From Deltaproteobacteria bacterium (lineage in GTDB: Bacteria; Desulfobacterota; Syntrophia; Syntrophales; Smithellaceae), in contig SBEK01000172.1 in the NCBI GenBank assembly GCA_009668925.1, forward strand, positions 1 to 8,455: a stretch of 8,455 nucleotides of DNA, written 5' to 3'. The translations under genes were made by a program, and so were the position numbers. Below the pieces are notes generated by a model. It was given only the letters and a program-made list of their open reading frames with translations, was not told where the DNA came from and made no database searches. The stretch's first letter is position 1. Each line of letters begins with the position of its first letter. Of the stretch, positions 1-5,640 are shown one piece after another.

Positions 1-53
1 GCGAGCCCCGGGCGATCCTGCCCCATTGTAGAAATAACCACGTAAGATCTCAT
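1..53 (-). CDS. ACT-domain protein (GcvR/PurU-like regulator), N-terminus only
   Basis: This gene is cut by the left edge and reads leftward from an ATG at 51-53. The 17 complete codons encode MRSYVVISTMGQDRPGL. A short beta strand followed by G-x-DRPG-(L/I/V) is the hallmark start of ACT domains in the glycine-cleavage repressor (GcvR) and formyltetrahydrofolate deformylase (PurU) N-terminal family, which bind amino acids. A good ribosome binding site (GAGAGG on the minus strand, 61-66) lies 7 nt before the ATG, and a credible promoter lies further upstream, so the start is well supported. A free-standing amino-acid-sensing ACT protein is the most likely identity, but only the first strand and loop are visible. 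PurU or another ACT fusion cannot be excluded. Confidence 0.72.
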   Translation of the reverse strand, partial: MRSYVVISTMGQDRPGL

Positions 54-102
54 CAAAACACCTCTCGCATAAGCACATCGTTGATAAATTCTGGACGGCT
101 TT

Positions 103-131
103 TTTCTAACGACATCGCTTTGAATTGTCAA
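103..131 (-). promoter_or_regulatory. Promoter for the leftward ACT-domain gene
   Basis: On the minus strand a perfect -35 TTGACA (complement of 126-131) is followed by exactly 17 bp and TAGAAA (complement of 103-108), which matches 4 of 6 of the sigma70 -10 consensus. Transcription would start near 96, giving a leader of about 40 nt before the ATG at 53. It forms a divergent pair with the rightward promoter at 174-202. Confidence 0.5.
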
Positions 132-173
132 GAAAAAGGATGTTGCGAAGTCCGCAGTCGCTAAAGGTATTGA

Positions 174-202
174 TTGACAAACAGATCACTCGCCAATAGT
201 GT
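174..202 (+). promoter_or_regulatory. Promoter for the hemolysin III-type gene
   Basis: A perfect -35 TTGACA (174-179) is followed by 17 bp and a weak -10 TAGTGT (197-202, 3 of 6 matches). The predicted start near 208-210 leaves only a short leader before the ATG at 224. The -35 is convincing, but the -10 is poor, so the site may need an activator or be weak. Confidence 0.42.
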
Positions 203-223
203 AAAAAACAAAAGGTAAAGGTT

Positions 224-880
224 ATGGTCGACTCACGGGAAGCACCTTACAGTTTTATCGAAGAATTATTCAACAGCATCACCCATGGCGCCGGCATGGT
301 ATTGAGCCTCGCCGCCCTTGTTCTGTTGATTGTTTTTTCCAGCATTTACGGAAGCGCCGGTCATGTTGTGAGCTGCACGATCTTCGGCGTTACACTGACG
401 CTGCTCTATACCGCCTCCACATTGTATCACAGCATTCAAAGACCCCGGGTTAAAAGGGTCTTTAAGATCTTTGATCATTCCTGCATCTATCTGTTGATTG
501 CCGGCACCTATACGCCGTTTCTTCTGGTAACGCTGCGCGGGGCACTGGGTTGGACGATGTTCGGCATTATCTGGTTTCTGGCGGTTTCCGGTGTTGTCTT
601 GAAAGTGCTCTTTGTTCATCGCTTCAGGATCATTTCCACGATCGCCTACGTCATGATGGGTTGGATCATCATTTTTGCAATCAAGCCCCTTGCCGATTCC
701 CTGCCTTCCGGCGGCCTGGCCTGGCTCATCGCCGGCGGAATCGCCTATACACTGGGCGTTGTCTTTTACGCCTGGAAAAGGCTCCCTTTCCATCATGCCA
801 TCTGGCATTTATTTGTGCTGGCCGGCAGCCTCTGCCACTTCACGTCTGTCATTTTTTACGTTATCCCCCTGAATTCGTAA
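224..880 (+). CDS. Hemolysin III / TrhA (YqfA-like) seven-helix membrane protein
   Basis: This is an inner-membrane protein of the hemolysin III/TrhA family, bacterial relatives of the eukaryotic PAQR receptors. The 218 residues are the usual family length and are almost all hydrophobic, with about seven membrane segments. Family landmarks appear in order: EELFNSITHG (13-22), S65-x3-H69 in STLYHS, DHSCIYLLIAGTYTPF (84-99), and the C-terminal HHAIWHLFVLAGSLCHF (190-206). Asp84 and His69, His191 and His195 fall where PAQR proteins form a buried metal site. The start is supported by AAAGG at 211-215, 8 nt upstream. Some members have been linked to membrane energetics or lipid homeostasis, and the haemolysin name is historical. 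The gene looks monocistronic, with a divergent ACT gene upstream and a repeat-containing gap downstream. The family call is secure; the function is not. Confidence 0.93.
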   Translation: MVDSREAPYSFIEELFNSITHGAGMVLSLAALVLLIVFSSIYGSAGHVVSCTIFGVTLTLLYTASTLYHSIQRPRVKRVFKIFDHSCIYLLIAGTYTPFLLVTLRGALGWTMFGIIWFLAVSGVVLKVLFVHRFRIISTIAYVMMGWIIIFAIKPLADSLPSGGLAWLIAGGIAYTLGVVFYAWKRLPFHHAIWHLFVLAGSLCHFTSVIFYVIPLNS

Positions 881-888
881 TCAACCAA

Positions 889-977
889 CTTCCTCGCGGC
901 AAGCTGTCGAAGTATGAAAAGAACGTCATATTGCGCAGCAAGCTTCGGAGAATTAACGCTCGTCCCGCAGGAGCGGG
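889..977 (+). repeat. Degenerate intergenic repeat units with a hairpin
   Basis: Two imperfect direct copies sit at 896-918 and 935-956. They share GC(G/A)GCAAGCT, then TCG(A/G)AG and an A/T-rich end near GAA or TTAA. The first copy is flanked by CTTC (889-892) and GAAG (909-912), as if once palindromic. A third element, CCCGC-AGGA-GCGGG (964-977), forms a 5 bp hairpin and is also followed by ATTAA. The set looks like a decayed, dispersed non-coding repeat. No protein in this stretch can be supported. Confidence 0.4.
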
Positions 978-989
978 ATTAAAACCACC

Positions 990-1018
990 TTGAATTATCA
1001 TTTTTTAAATGCTAAAAA
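990..1018 (+). promoter_or_regulatory. Possible extended -10 promoter for the TolB/FG-GAP gene
   Basis: TTGAAT (990-995) lies 17 bp before TAAAAA (1013-1018). That -10 is preceded by TGC, an extended -10 element. Each hexamer matches 4 of 6 consensus bases. Transcription would begin at about 1025, at the left edge of the palindrome at 1025-1044, leaving a leader of about 40 nt before the ATG at 1065. Confidence 0.4.
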
Positions 1019-1024
1019 CGCAAC

Positions 1025-1044
1025 GACTTTCGAATTCGGCAGTC
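1025..1044. repeat. 20 bp palindrome just upstream of the TolB/FG-GAP gene
   Basis: GACT-TT-CGAATTCG-GC-AGTC reads almost the same on both strands; of ten base pairs only one is a mismatch and one a G-T pair. It sits 20 bp before the chosen start codon and begins at the predicted transcription start. It could be an operator for a dimeric regulator or a 5' mRNA hairpin. A second GACTTTC inverted repeat occupies the same place relative to the tRNA promoter (2823-2838). Confidence 0.5.
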
Positions 1045-1053
1045 TAATTCAAC

Positions 1054-1058
1054 GGGAG
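1054..1058 (+). promoter_or_regulatory. Ribosome binding site that fixes the start at 1065
   Basis: GGGAG lies 6 nt before the ATG at 1065. The in-frame ATG at 1059 directly abuts it and has no spacer, and the in-frame TTG at 990 has no ribosome binding site and lies in the probable promoter. Confidence 0.6.
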
Positions 1059-1064
1059 ATGAAT

Positions 1065-2783
1065 ATGAAAAAAACGATTCGGGTTGTTTTGTGTCTGGCT
1101 GTGGTTTTGATGATGGCGCAGACCACAGGCGCCAAAGAAAAAAGCACAATAACGATTCTGCCTTTCGCAGTACACAGCGCCGAGAACATTGAATACGTTC
1201 GTCAGGGAATCGGCGATATGCTCATCAGTCGCATATCCGCCTCCGATAAGCTGGAGGTGACACGAAAAGAGACCGTTCAGGATGTTCTTAAAAAATTCGG
1301 TTCCAAGGAACTGAATCTGATCGATGTTCAAAACATCGGCAGGCAATTGAAATCCGATTATGTTGTTTGGGGCAGTATCACCAAAATTGGGAACAGCATC
1401 AGCATTGATGGAAAATTGGTTGATATCGCGGGAGGGAAATCGGATGTCGGCATTTTTTCCCAATCGCAAACGCTTGACGAAGTGATTCCGAAAATAAATG
1501 ACTTTTCGCAACGTATTATCCAGCATATTCTCGGATCAGCGCCGCAGTCGGTACCGGTACCGGCCAAAACGGCGCCGACAGCCGTCACGCCTGCGGTTGC
1601 TCCGCCCGCCGCCCCCGGAACATCACGGGAAGCGCAAATCATCGCCGGCATGAAGGCGGGCGGCAAAAGAGGGACTCTGACCTCCATGATCAATCCTGAA
1701 TTCATCAATTCATCCGACCCGGTCAACCGCAGAGGATTCTGGATGAGCCAGCAGTTTAAGACGGAATTCATCGGTATGGACGTCGGAGACGTCAACAAAG
1801 ACGGCGTGAATGAAGTTGTTGCGATCGACAGGCACAATATTTACATTTATGTGAAGACGGCGGATGCGCTGAAATTATTAAAGCAGATCAAAGGCAAACC
1901 TTACGATCAGTATATTTCCGTGGATGTGGCGGACATCAATCGGGACGGCACTCCTGAAATTATTGTCACGTCGCTCAACAATAAAGTGCTGAACTCTTTT
2001 GTCCTCCAGTTCAAAGACGGCGAATATATCATGATCGCTTCTAATATCCATTATTTCCTGCGGGTGATCGATACGGCGTCCGGCAGGCCGCTGCTCCTCG
2101 GCCAGACGTACGGCATCGAGAAGATATTTGAATCGCAGATTTATGAAATCGTCTGGAAAGACGGCCAGTATGTCTCCGCAGACAAAATGAAAATTCCCCT
2201 GGGACTTTCCATTTATGGATTAACGATGGATACACTGGGTTCGGGAACCAGCGAAAAGATCCTCGCGCTTGATGAACTGGATTATTTGTGTGTAATCACG
2301 CCGACCCATAAGACGATGACGCGCATCTTATCGTTTGGTTTTTCACCCGATGAACTGGTCTGGCGAAGCGATACGGTCTATGGAGGCTCTAACAACTATA
2401 TCTCGCCTTTCGACCCGCAGAAATCCAGCGAAGCAGAGCCTGCAGATACGGCCTTTGCCAATTTGCGCATATTGACGTTCGATACCAATAAGGACGGCAA
2501 GAAGGAGGTCATTATCGTCAAGAATTTGTCCTCCATCGGCCGCATCTTTAAGAATATTAAGCTCTTTACGTCGAGCGAAATTTACAATCTGGAATGGGAT
2601 GGTCTGGGCATGGCCGAAAACTGGCGGACAAAAAGGATCAACGGGTACGTTGCCGACTATTGCTTCAAGGATATCGATAACGACGGCAAACCGGAAATTG
2701 TTCTCGCTCTGGTGCAGTCCGTTGGGGCATCGGTCAACGATCGCAGCGTCATCGTCGTTTATGAGTTGGATTCGGCTCAATAG
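1065..2783 (+). CDS. Secreted TolB-like domain plus FG-GAP/VCBS-repeat protein
   Basis: This is an exported protein of 572 residues. It opens with a Sec signal peptide (MKKTIRVV, a hydrophobic core, probable cleavage after TTGA at 23). Residues about 27-155 resemble the TolB N-terminal/FlgO-like fold: ITILPF, then IGDMLISRIS, LEVTRKETV and DYVVWGSITK, followed by a strand carrying a variable-substrate motif. A Pro/Ala-rich linker spans about 158-185. The C-terminal two thirds hold four FG-GAP/VCBS calcium loops of the form D-x-(N/D)-x-D-G-x-x-E, at 242-250 (DVNKDGVNE), 290-298 (DINRDGTPE), 473-481 (DTNKDGKKE) and 536-544 (DIDNDGKPE). These suggest a beta-propeller of which the middle blades have lost their calcium loops. 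The likely site is the periplasm or outer surface. Substrate and partner are unknown. The next gene unit (tRNA) has its own promoter, so the gene is probably monocistronic. Confidence 0.85.
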   Translation: MKKTIRVVLCLAVVLMMAQTTGAKEKSTITILPFAVHSAENIEYVRQGIGDMLISRISASDKLEVTRKETVQDVLKKFGSKELNLIDVQNIGRQLKSDYVVWGSITKIGNSISIDGKLVDIAGGKSDVGIFSQSQTLDEVIPKINDFSQRIIQHILGSAPQSVPVPAKTAPTAVTPAVAPPAAPGTSREAQIIAGMKAGGKRGTLTSMINPEFINSSDPVNRRGFWMSQQFKTEFIGMDVGDVNKDGVNEVVAIDRHNIYIYVKTADALKLLKQIKGKPYDQYISVDVADINRDGTPEIIVTSLNNKVLNSFVLQFKDGEYIMIASNIHYFLRVIDTASGRPLLLGQTYGIEKIFESQIYEIVWKDGQYVSADKMKIPLGLSIYGLTMDTLGSGTSEKILALDELDYLCVITPTHKTMTRILSFGFSPDELVWRSDTVYGGSNNYISPFDPQKSSEAEPADTAFANLRILTFDTNKDGKKEVIIVKNLSSIGRIFKNIKLFTSSEIYNLEWDGLGMAENWRTKRINGYVADYCFKDIDNDGKPEIVLALVQSVGASVNDRSVIVVYELDSAQ

Positions 2784-2786
2784 GTA

Positions 2787-2815
2787 TTGACAAACGCTTT
2801 ACTCTTAGATATAGC
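2787..2815 (+). promoter_or_regulatory. Strong sigma70-type promoter of the tRNA-Met gene
   Basis: TTGACA (2787-2792, perfect) is followed by 17 bp and TATAGC (2810-2815, 4 of 6). The -35 begins three bases after the stop codon of the preceding gene. A GC-rich stretch (GTGCGGG, 2816-2822) lies between the -10 and the predicted start, a discriminator typical of stable-RNA promoters under stringent control. The primary transcript would carry a leader of about 80 nt, removed by tRNA processing. Confidence 0.65.
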
Positions 2816-2822
2816 GTGCGGG

Positions 2823-2838
2823 CGACTTTCAAAAGTCG
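2823..2838. repeat. GACTTT inverted repeat at the tRNA transcription start
   Basis: CGACTTT and AAAGTCG form perfect 7 bp arms around a 2 bp centre; as RNA this gives a 6 bp stem with a UCAA-type tetraloop. It starts about 7 bp after the -10 hexamer, at the predicted transcript 5' end. It may be a leader hairpin or an operator. Confidence 0.45.
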
Positions 2839-2903
2839 GAACTCGAATGTTGCCGTGAAAGGGATGTGCGGGTTTCTTATTTAGCAAAACAATATTCCCC
2901 AGA

Positions 2904-2980
2904 GGCGGTGTAGCTCAGTTGGTCAGAGCATACGGCTCATATCCGTAGTGTCCCTGGTTCAAATCCAGGCACCGCCACCA
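2904..2980 (+). tRNA. tRNA-Met (CAT anticodon), elongator type
   Basis: The sequence folds into a complete cloverleaf of 77 nt including an encoded CCA. The acceptor stem GGCGGTG (2904-2910) pairs with CACCGCC (2970-2976), followed by discriminator A and CCA (2978-2980). The D arm is GCTC/GAGC (2913-2916, 2926-2929). The anticodon stem is TACGG/CCGTA with loop CTCATAT, placing CAT at 2938-2940. The variable loop has 5 nt, and the T arm is CCTGG/CCAGG with loop TTCAAAT. A paired first base and the lack of three consecutive G-C pairs in the anticodon stem rule out the initiator tRNA. A lysidine-modified tRNA-Ile(CAT) also has this anticodon and cannot be wholly excluded, but the body looks like elongator Met. 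Confidence 0.93.
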
Positions 2981-2989
2981 AAATTAACC

Positions 2990-3018
2990 CCCCGCCCGTT
3001 TCGGGCGGGGCTTTTCTT
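2990..3018 (+). terminator. Intrinsic terminator of the tRNA-Met gene
   Basis: CCCCGCCCG (2990-2998) and CGGGCGGGG (3002-3010) form a perfect 9 bp, nearly all G-C stem around a TTT loop. It is followed by the T-rich tail CTTTTCTT (3011-3018). It begins 9 nt after the tRNA CCA end, so it should end the tRNA transcript. The next start codon is only 10 nt after the tail. Confidence 0.9.
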
Positions 3019-3028
3019 AAAGAAGTCC

Positions 3029-4021
3029 ATGGTCACCAGATCGAAGAATAACACAGCAGGCTTTCTGCCTCGGTCTTTTCTGAGGAACCCTCACCTTCAA
3101 TCCATCCTGGCATCTGCACGTCTGCTCATACCGCCTCATCGCCCGCTTTCGCATTCTTCCCGAAAGCTGATTATCGACACGACGGAGGGATCGCGATTGC
3201 TGGCCGAAGTTGCGCATCACCCCCGTCCACGCGGCGTGATGATCATTCTACATGGCTGGGAAGGTTCTTCATCGTCAGCTTATGTCCTCGCCGCCGGTTC
3301 CTATTATTTTAATAAAGGATTTTCCGTCTGCCGGCTGAATTTGCGTGATCACGGAGAATCTCATCATCTGAATGAAGGCCTGTTTCACGGCGCACTCCTC
3401 TTGGAAACTTTCGATGCCGTTAAGTCCCTTGCCGAACTTTCCGCGGATAGGTCCGCTTATCTGCTCGGTTTTTCTCTGGGCGCCAACTTCGCCCTGCGCA
3501 TCGCTATCCAGCACTCTCAAACCCCCATCCGAAATTTAAGACATGTATTCGCCGTGAGCCCCGCTCTTGATCCTTACAAAACGACGCTGGCGATTGACGA
3601 AGGCAAGGCTTTCTATCGAAAATATTTCCTGAAGAAGTGGCGACGCTCCCTCAAAAAGAAGCAAAGGCTTTTTCCCGGCATCTACAACTTCAATAAGATG
3701 CTGCACGCCAAAACCTGCATGGCCCTCACGTCCGAGATGATGACCTATTTTCCCCAATTTCCTTCTTATCGGGATTATTTCAAGCTCTATACGCTGGGTC
3801 GGGAATCCTTCCGGAATTTGAATGTACCGGTAAACATCTTTATCGCCGAGGATGATCCTGTCATCCCCATCGAAGACTTCCGGGCACTCAGTGATCATGA
3901 TTTTCTGACGATATCCCGCCAGCCGTTCGGCGGCCATTGCGGTTTTATTAATTTATTTCCCTACCGCCGCTGGTATAATGAAGTGATTTCAAACCTGTTA
4001 GAGCCGAATGAAGGATTATGA
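3029..4021 (+). CDS. YheT-type alpha/beta hydrolase (COG0429 family)
   Basis: This is a cytoplasmic serine hydrolase of 330 residues, the usual YheT length. The family N-terminal signature FLRNPHLQS (17-25) is present. The fold landmarks follow: oxyanion strand-turn LHGWEGSSSS (74-83), LNLRDHGES (103-111), nucleophile elbow GFSLGAN (147-153) with Ser149, an acidic residue in AEDDPVIP (273-280, Asp275 or Asp276), and catalytic His303 in GGHCGF. Relatives act as esterases or acyltransferases on small or lipidic esters, but the substrate here is unknown. The ATG at 3029 is chosen because the conserved motif begins 16 residues later and longer versions would read through the tRNA and terminator. 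Its ribosome binding site is poor (AAAGAAG only 3 nt away). Its stop overlaps the start of the NUDIX gene, so the two are translationally coupled. No promoter is visible between the terminator and the start. Confidence 0.88.
   Translation: MVTRSKNNTAGFLPRSFLRNPHLQSILASARLLIPPHRPLSHSSRKLIIDTTEGSRLLAEVAHHPRPRGVMIILHGWEGSSSSAYVLAAGSYYFNKGFSVCRLNLRDHGESHHLNEGLFHGALLLETFDAVKSLAELSADRSAYLLGFSLGANFALRIAIQHSQTPIRNLRHVFAVSPALDPYKTTLAIDEGKAFYRKYFLKKWRRSLKKKQRLFPGIYNFNKMLHAKTCMALTSEMMTYFPQFPSYRDYFKLYTLGRESFRNLNVPVNIFIAEDDPVIPIEDFRALSDHDFLTISRQPFGGHCGFINLFPYRRWYNEVISNLLEPNEGL
4011..4015 (+). promoter_or_regulatory. Ribosome binding site choosing between two adjacent ATGs of the NUDIX gene
   Basis: AAGGA inside the end of the hydrolase gene lies 5 nt before the ATG at 4021 but only 2 nt before the ATG at 4018. 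It therefore favours 4021, where TGATG joins the upstream stop to the start. Confidence 0.5.
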
Positions 4022-4854
4022 TGGATTTAGCGCTTCTTCGAAAAAGAATTGAATTCCCTCTTTACGTAGCGGGACAATTAGACCGGCTACCCATCGATTA
4101 TTGCGAAAAACACGGGGCCATTGTTCACTCGAATATCCACGGCAGCGATCACCTGGAAGCCGGCGTCGCGCTCCTCCTGTCTTACAGGGAATCGGGGTAT
4201 GTTTTTCAGCTCATCAAACGGTCGGATGCCGTCGCTCAGGCCGGCGACATCAGCTGTCCCGGAGGGATGCTGGAAAGTTCAACAGATGAAATGCTGAGGC
4301 ACATCTTATTAAAGACGGGAATCATCCGGTCGGTCGACAATCGCCTGATGAACGATCTGCCGGATAAAGACCCCGACACGATCTCTCTCGTCGCGCTGTT
4401 TCTGATGAATGCACTGCGCGAAGCCTGGGAAGAAATCGGCCTGAGTCCGCTCAATGTCAGCTTCCTGGGGGCTCTCCCCACCTATACGCTGGCGTTCTTT
4501 CCACGAACCATCTTTCCTGTGGTCTGCCTGGTTAAAGACCCCTGCGATTACCGGCTGAATCCCGAAGTCGAAAAGGTGCTGGAAATTCCGCTCATTCATT
4601 TTTTCCAGGACACTTCGTATGCAACGCTCGAAGTTGAATCCTCAATGGGAAGTTCCGATCCGCGTTATAATATGCAATTTCCCTGTATGGTCATCACTGA
4701 CCCCTGCGGTCATGAAGATATCCTCTGGGGCGCAACATTTTACATTGTCACGAATTTTCTGCAGATGCTGTCCGGCAGTACCCTGCCCTTCTCCAAGCCC
4801 ACACGCACGGTCAAGAAAACGCTCTCTCCCAATTACACATCCGGACGCCGCTGA
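4021..4854 (+). CDS. NUDIX hydrolase, CoA-pyrophosphatase-like, with split Nudix box
   Basis: This protein of 277 residues is expected to cleave a nucleoside diphosphate linked to another moiety. The segment VFQLIKRSDAVAQAGDISCPGG (61-82) resembles the CoA-pyrophosphatase signature (L-x-x-R-S ... G-x-x-(F)-PGG) of NUDT7/NUDT8-type enzymes, so CoA or acyl-CoA is the best guess for substrate. The catalytic helix REAWEEIGL (133-141) has the conserved R-E-x2-E-E-x-G. Oddly, the PGG glycine (82) and Arg133 are 51 residues apart, where the canonical box has 14, so about 37 residues are inserted. The helix-rich C-terminal part (about 195-277) fits CoA-type NUDIX proteins. The gene overlaps the hydrolase stop and is followed after 4 bp by the HAD gene. 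An in-frame ATG at 4018 would add one residue. The NUDIX fold is secure; the substrate is inferred. Confidence 0.85.
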   Translation: MDLALLRKRIEFPLYVAGQLDRLPIDYCEKHGAIVHSNIHGSDHLEAGVALLLSYRESGYVFQLIKRSDAVAQAGDISCPGGMLESSTDEMLRHILLKTGIIRSVDNRLMNDLPDKDPDTISLVALFLMNALREAWEEIGLSPLNVSFLGALPTYTLAFFPRTIFPVVCLVKDPCDYRLNPEVEKVLEIPLIHFFQDTSYATLEVESSMGSSDPRYNMQFPCMVITDPCGHEDILWGATFYIVTNFLQMLSGSTLPFSKPTRTVKKTLSPNYTSGRR

Positions 4855-4858
4855 CGGT

Positions 4859-5542
4859 ATGAGTCCTTTATTCATCAAGCGGACCACCATCGATACAGTC
4901 ATTTTCGACTTCGACGGAACCCTGGCGAAGCTCAATATCGATTTTGACCGGATGCGGCACGTGATCAGCGAGCTCATTTCCCTTTACGGCATCGATCTTC
5001 AAATCCTGCGGCACAGGTTCGTTCTGGAGATCATTGACGAGGCGGCCGTATTTCTGCGGAAAGACTCGTCCCGGCAAGCCGAATCCTTCATGCGCGAAGC
5101 GTATGGAATCATCGAGGACATTGAGATCGAAGCGGCCCGGCGAGGGGAGTTATTCTCAAAAACAAAAGATCTGCTCACGATTCTTAAGGACGCTTCCATT
5201 CATTCGGGCATCATCACCAGAAACTGCACCCGGGCCGTTCATACGGTATTTCCGGACATTGCCTCCTATTGCTCCGTGGTCATTTGCCGCGACGACGTAA
5301 AACATGTTAAACCCCACCCGGAACAATTGATGCTGGCCATAAGGCAATGCGGCGGCGATCCTGCAGGGTCCATTATGATCGGAGATCACCCCCTGGATAT
5401 TGAAACCGGCCACAACGCCGGTACGCTGACGGCGGGCGTTCTAACCGGTCATTTTTTGGAAACCGACTTTATTCAAGCCGGAGCCGATATCGTTCTGCCG
5501 CAGGCTTCAGACGTCCTGAACCTTATGCGGAAAGGCCCGTGA
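4859..5542 (+). CDS. HAD-superfamily phosphatase (phosphoglycolate phosphatase-like)
   Basis: This cytoplasmic HAD hydrolase of 227 residues dephosphorylates a small phosphate ester through an aspartyl-phosphate intermediate. All four motifs are seen: motif I FDFDGTL (16-22; nucleophile Asp17, general acid Asp19), motif II Thr120 in GIITRN, motif III Lys151 in KPHP, and motif IV GDHPLD (175-180; Asp176, Asp180). Residues about 25-105 form a helical C1 cap that sets the substrate. Overall size and KPHP motif resemble Gph/PGMB-type enzymes, but the sequence alone does not identify the substrate. The ATG at 4859 is chosen because motif I falls 15 residues in, as usual, and the open frame upstream merely overlaps the NUDIX gene. 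No strong ribosome binding site is seen; the 4 bp spacing suggests coupling to the NUDIX gene. Confidence 0.88.
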   Translation: MSPLFIKRTTIDTVIFDFDGTLAKLNIDFDRMRHVISELISLYGIDLQILRHRFVLEIIDEAAVFLRKDSSRQAESFMREAYGIIEDIEIEAARRGELFSKTKDLLTILKDASIHSGIITRNCTRAVHTVFPDIASYCSVVICRDDVKHVKPHPEQLMLAIRQCGGDPAGSIMIGDHPLDIETGHNAGTLTAGVLTGHFLETDFIQAGADIVLPQASDVLNLMRKGP

Positions 5543-5557
5543 GGTCTTCATCTTCCA

Positions 5558-5586
5558 TTGACATATTTGAATTAATTAGATACGAA
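5558..5586 (+). promoter_or_regulatory. Possible promoter of the phosphomannomutase gene
   Basis: A perfect TTGACA (5558-5563) lies 17 bp before TACGAA (5581-5586), a weak -10 with 3 of 6 matches. It sits in the 98 bp AT-rich gap between the HAD and mutase genes, giving a leader of about 45-50 nt. It would let the mutase be made independently of the upstream three genes. The -10 is the weak point. Confidence 0.35.
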
Positions 5587-5628
5587 CGTCCATTATTTAG
5601 CCCGAGCATTCGATTAACTTTTCAGTCC

Positions 5629-5632
5629 GGAG
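5629..5632 (+). promoter_or_regulatory. Ribosome binding site that fixes the mutase start at 5641
   Basis: GGAG lies 8 nt before the ATG at 5641. The in-frame GTG at 5539 would add 34 residues with no family similarity and has no comparable site. Confidence 0.55.
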
Positions 5633-5640
5633 AAAACATT

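Noticed and set aside
266..808. A 180-codon open frame antisense to the TrhA-type gene
   Set aside because: It is rich in Gly, Gln, Asp and Asn with no recognisable motif, and it mirrors a strongly supported membrane protein gene. It is a shadow frame.
964..977. CCCGC/GCGGG hairpin as terminator of the TrhA-type gene
   Set aside because: It has only a 5 bp stem and is followed by ATTAAAACC, with no T tract. It fits better as part of the repeat cluster.
990..1064. TTG start extending the TolB/FG-GAP protein by 25 residues
   Set aside because: The extension lacks a ribosome binding site, lies over the promoter and palindrome, and would bury the signal peptide at residue 26.
2948..3028. Start of the hydrolase inside the tRNA gene
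   Set aside because: The extra 27 residues would be encoded by tRNA and terminator sequence, and the family N-terminal motif is already complete from 3029.
4619..4858. An 80-residue N-terminal extension of the HAD phosphatase
   Set aside because: It overlaps the NUDIX gene in another frame, and HAD motif I sits 15 residues after the ATG at 4859, as expected.
4642..4977. A 111-codon antisense open frame spanning the NUDIX/HAD junction
   Set aside because: It has no motif and no ribosome binding site, and it crosses two well-supported genes on the other strand.
5539..5640. GTG start overlapping the HAD stop, adding 34 residues to the mutase
   Set aside because: The ATG at 5641 has a good ribosome binding site and gives the standard PMM/PGM N-terminus; the added stretch covers the probable promoter.
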